Assembly: GCA_017958465.1 (NCBI GenBank)
Contig: JAGDCQ010000053.1
Location: forward strand, 1 to 5,345
Direction: 5' to 3'
Length of the DNA stretch: 5,345 nucleotides
Source of the DNA: Lachnospiraceae bacterium
Lineage (GTDB): Bacteria > Bacillota > Clostridia > Lachnospirales > Lachnospiraceae
This document shows, piece by piece, positions 5,309 to 5,345 of this stretch (position 1 is the first letter of the stretch; every line of letters begins with the position of its first letter). The translations under genes and the position numbers were made by a program. The notes beneath the pieces were generated by a model, which saw nothing but the letters and a program-made list of their open reading frames with translations, was not told the origin of the DNA and did not search any database.

Positions 5309-5345
5309 AACGAGACAGAGTCGTTAGATTATATTTTTTATAGTC

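Noticed and set aside
1..5345. Possible undescribed system such as defence, mobile or biosynthetic genes
   Set aside because: Every gene is a recognised housekeeping family in a conserved order, and no open frame of unknown function is left over.

Overview
The window is an ordinary stretch of the ribosomal-protein super-operon of a Bacillota (Clostridia) genome, most likely from the family Lachnospiraceae. All genes are on the + strand, in the order rpoA (last 31 codons) - rplQ - ecfA1 - ecfA2 - ecfT - truA - rplM - rpsI. This is the gene order known downstream of the S10-spc-alpha cluster in Bacillus and many clostridia. The lineage call rests on that order, strong AGGAGG-type ribosome binding sites, moderate base composition, and an enlarged 178-residue L17 with two internal insertions of a kind I recall from Lachnospiraceae. 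The genus cannot be fixed from this sequence.

Layout. Positions 1-660 hold the end of the alpha operon: the RNA polymerase alpha C-terminus and ribosomal protein L17, followed by an intrinsic terminator (687-709). Positions 759-3298 hold the energy-coupling module of a group II ECF vitamin/micronutrient transporter: ATPases EcfA1 and EcfA2, whose genes overlap by 4 nt, and the membrane scaffold EcfT, 3 nt further on. No substrate-binding S component is present; in this family S components are encoded elsewhere and share the module. TruA (tRNA pseudouridine synthase, 3333-4070) follows after a short gap.

Positions 4071-4260 are a 190-nt non-coding gap. It contains an AT-rich tract, a perfect consensus housekeeping promoter (TTGACA, 17 nt, TATAAT with an upstream TG) and a structured leader of about 74 nt. 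The leader lies where the L13 leader of Bacillota occurs. It feeds rplM (L13) and rpsI (S9, TTG start), which end at a strong terminator (5147-5181). The last 160 nt hold no gene. They contain candidate promoter elements on both strands that probably serve a gene beyond the right edge.

How the genes work together. Most serve transcription and translation (alpha, L17, L13, S9, TruA). The ECF module is a membrane uptake engine carried in the same growth-linked cluster. I see no mobile element, CRISPR array, phage gene, tRNA/rRNA gene or novel multi-gene system. The most interesting item is the rplM leader: part of its second hairpin can alternatively pair with the rplM ribosome binding site, which suggests a specific translational switch.
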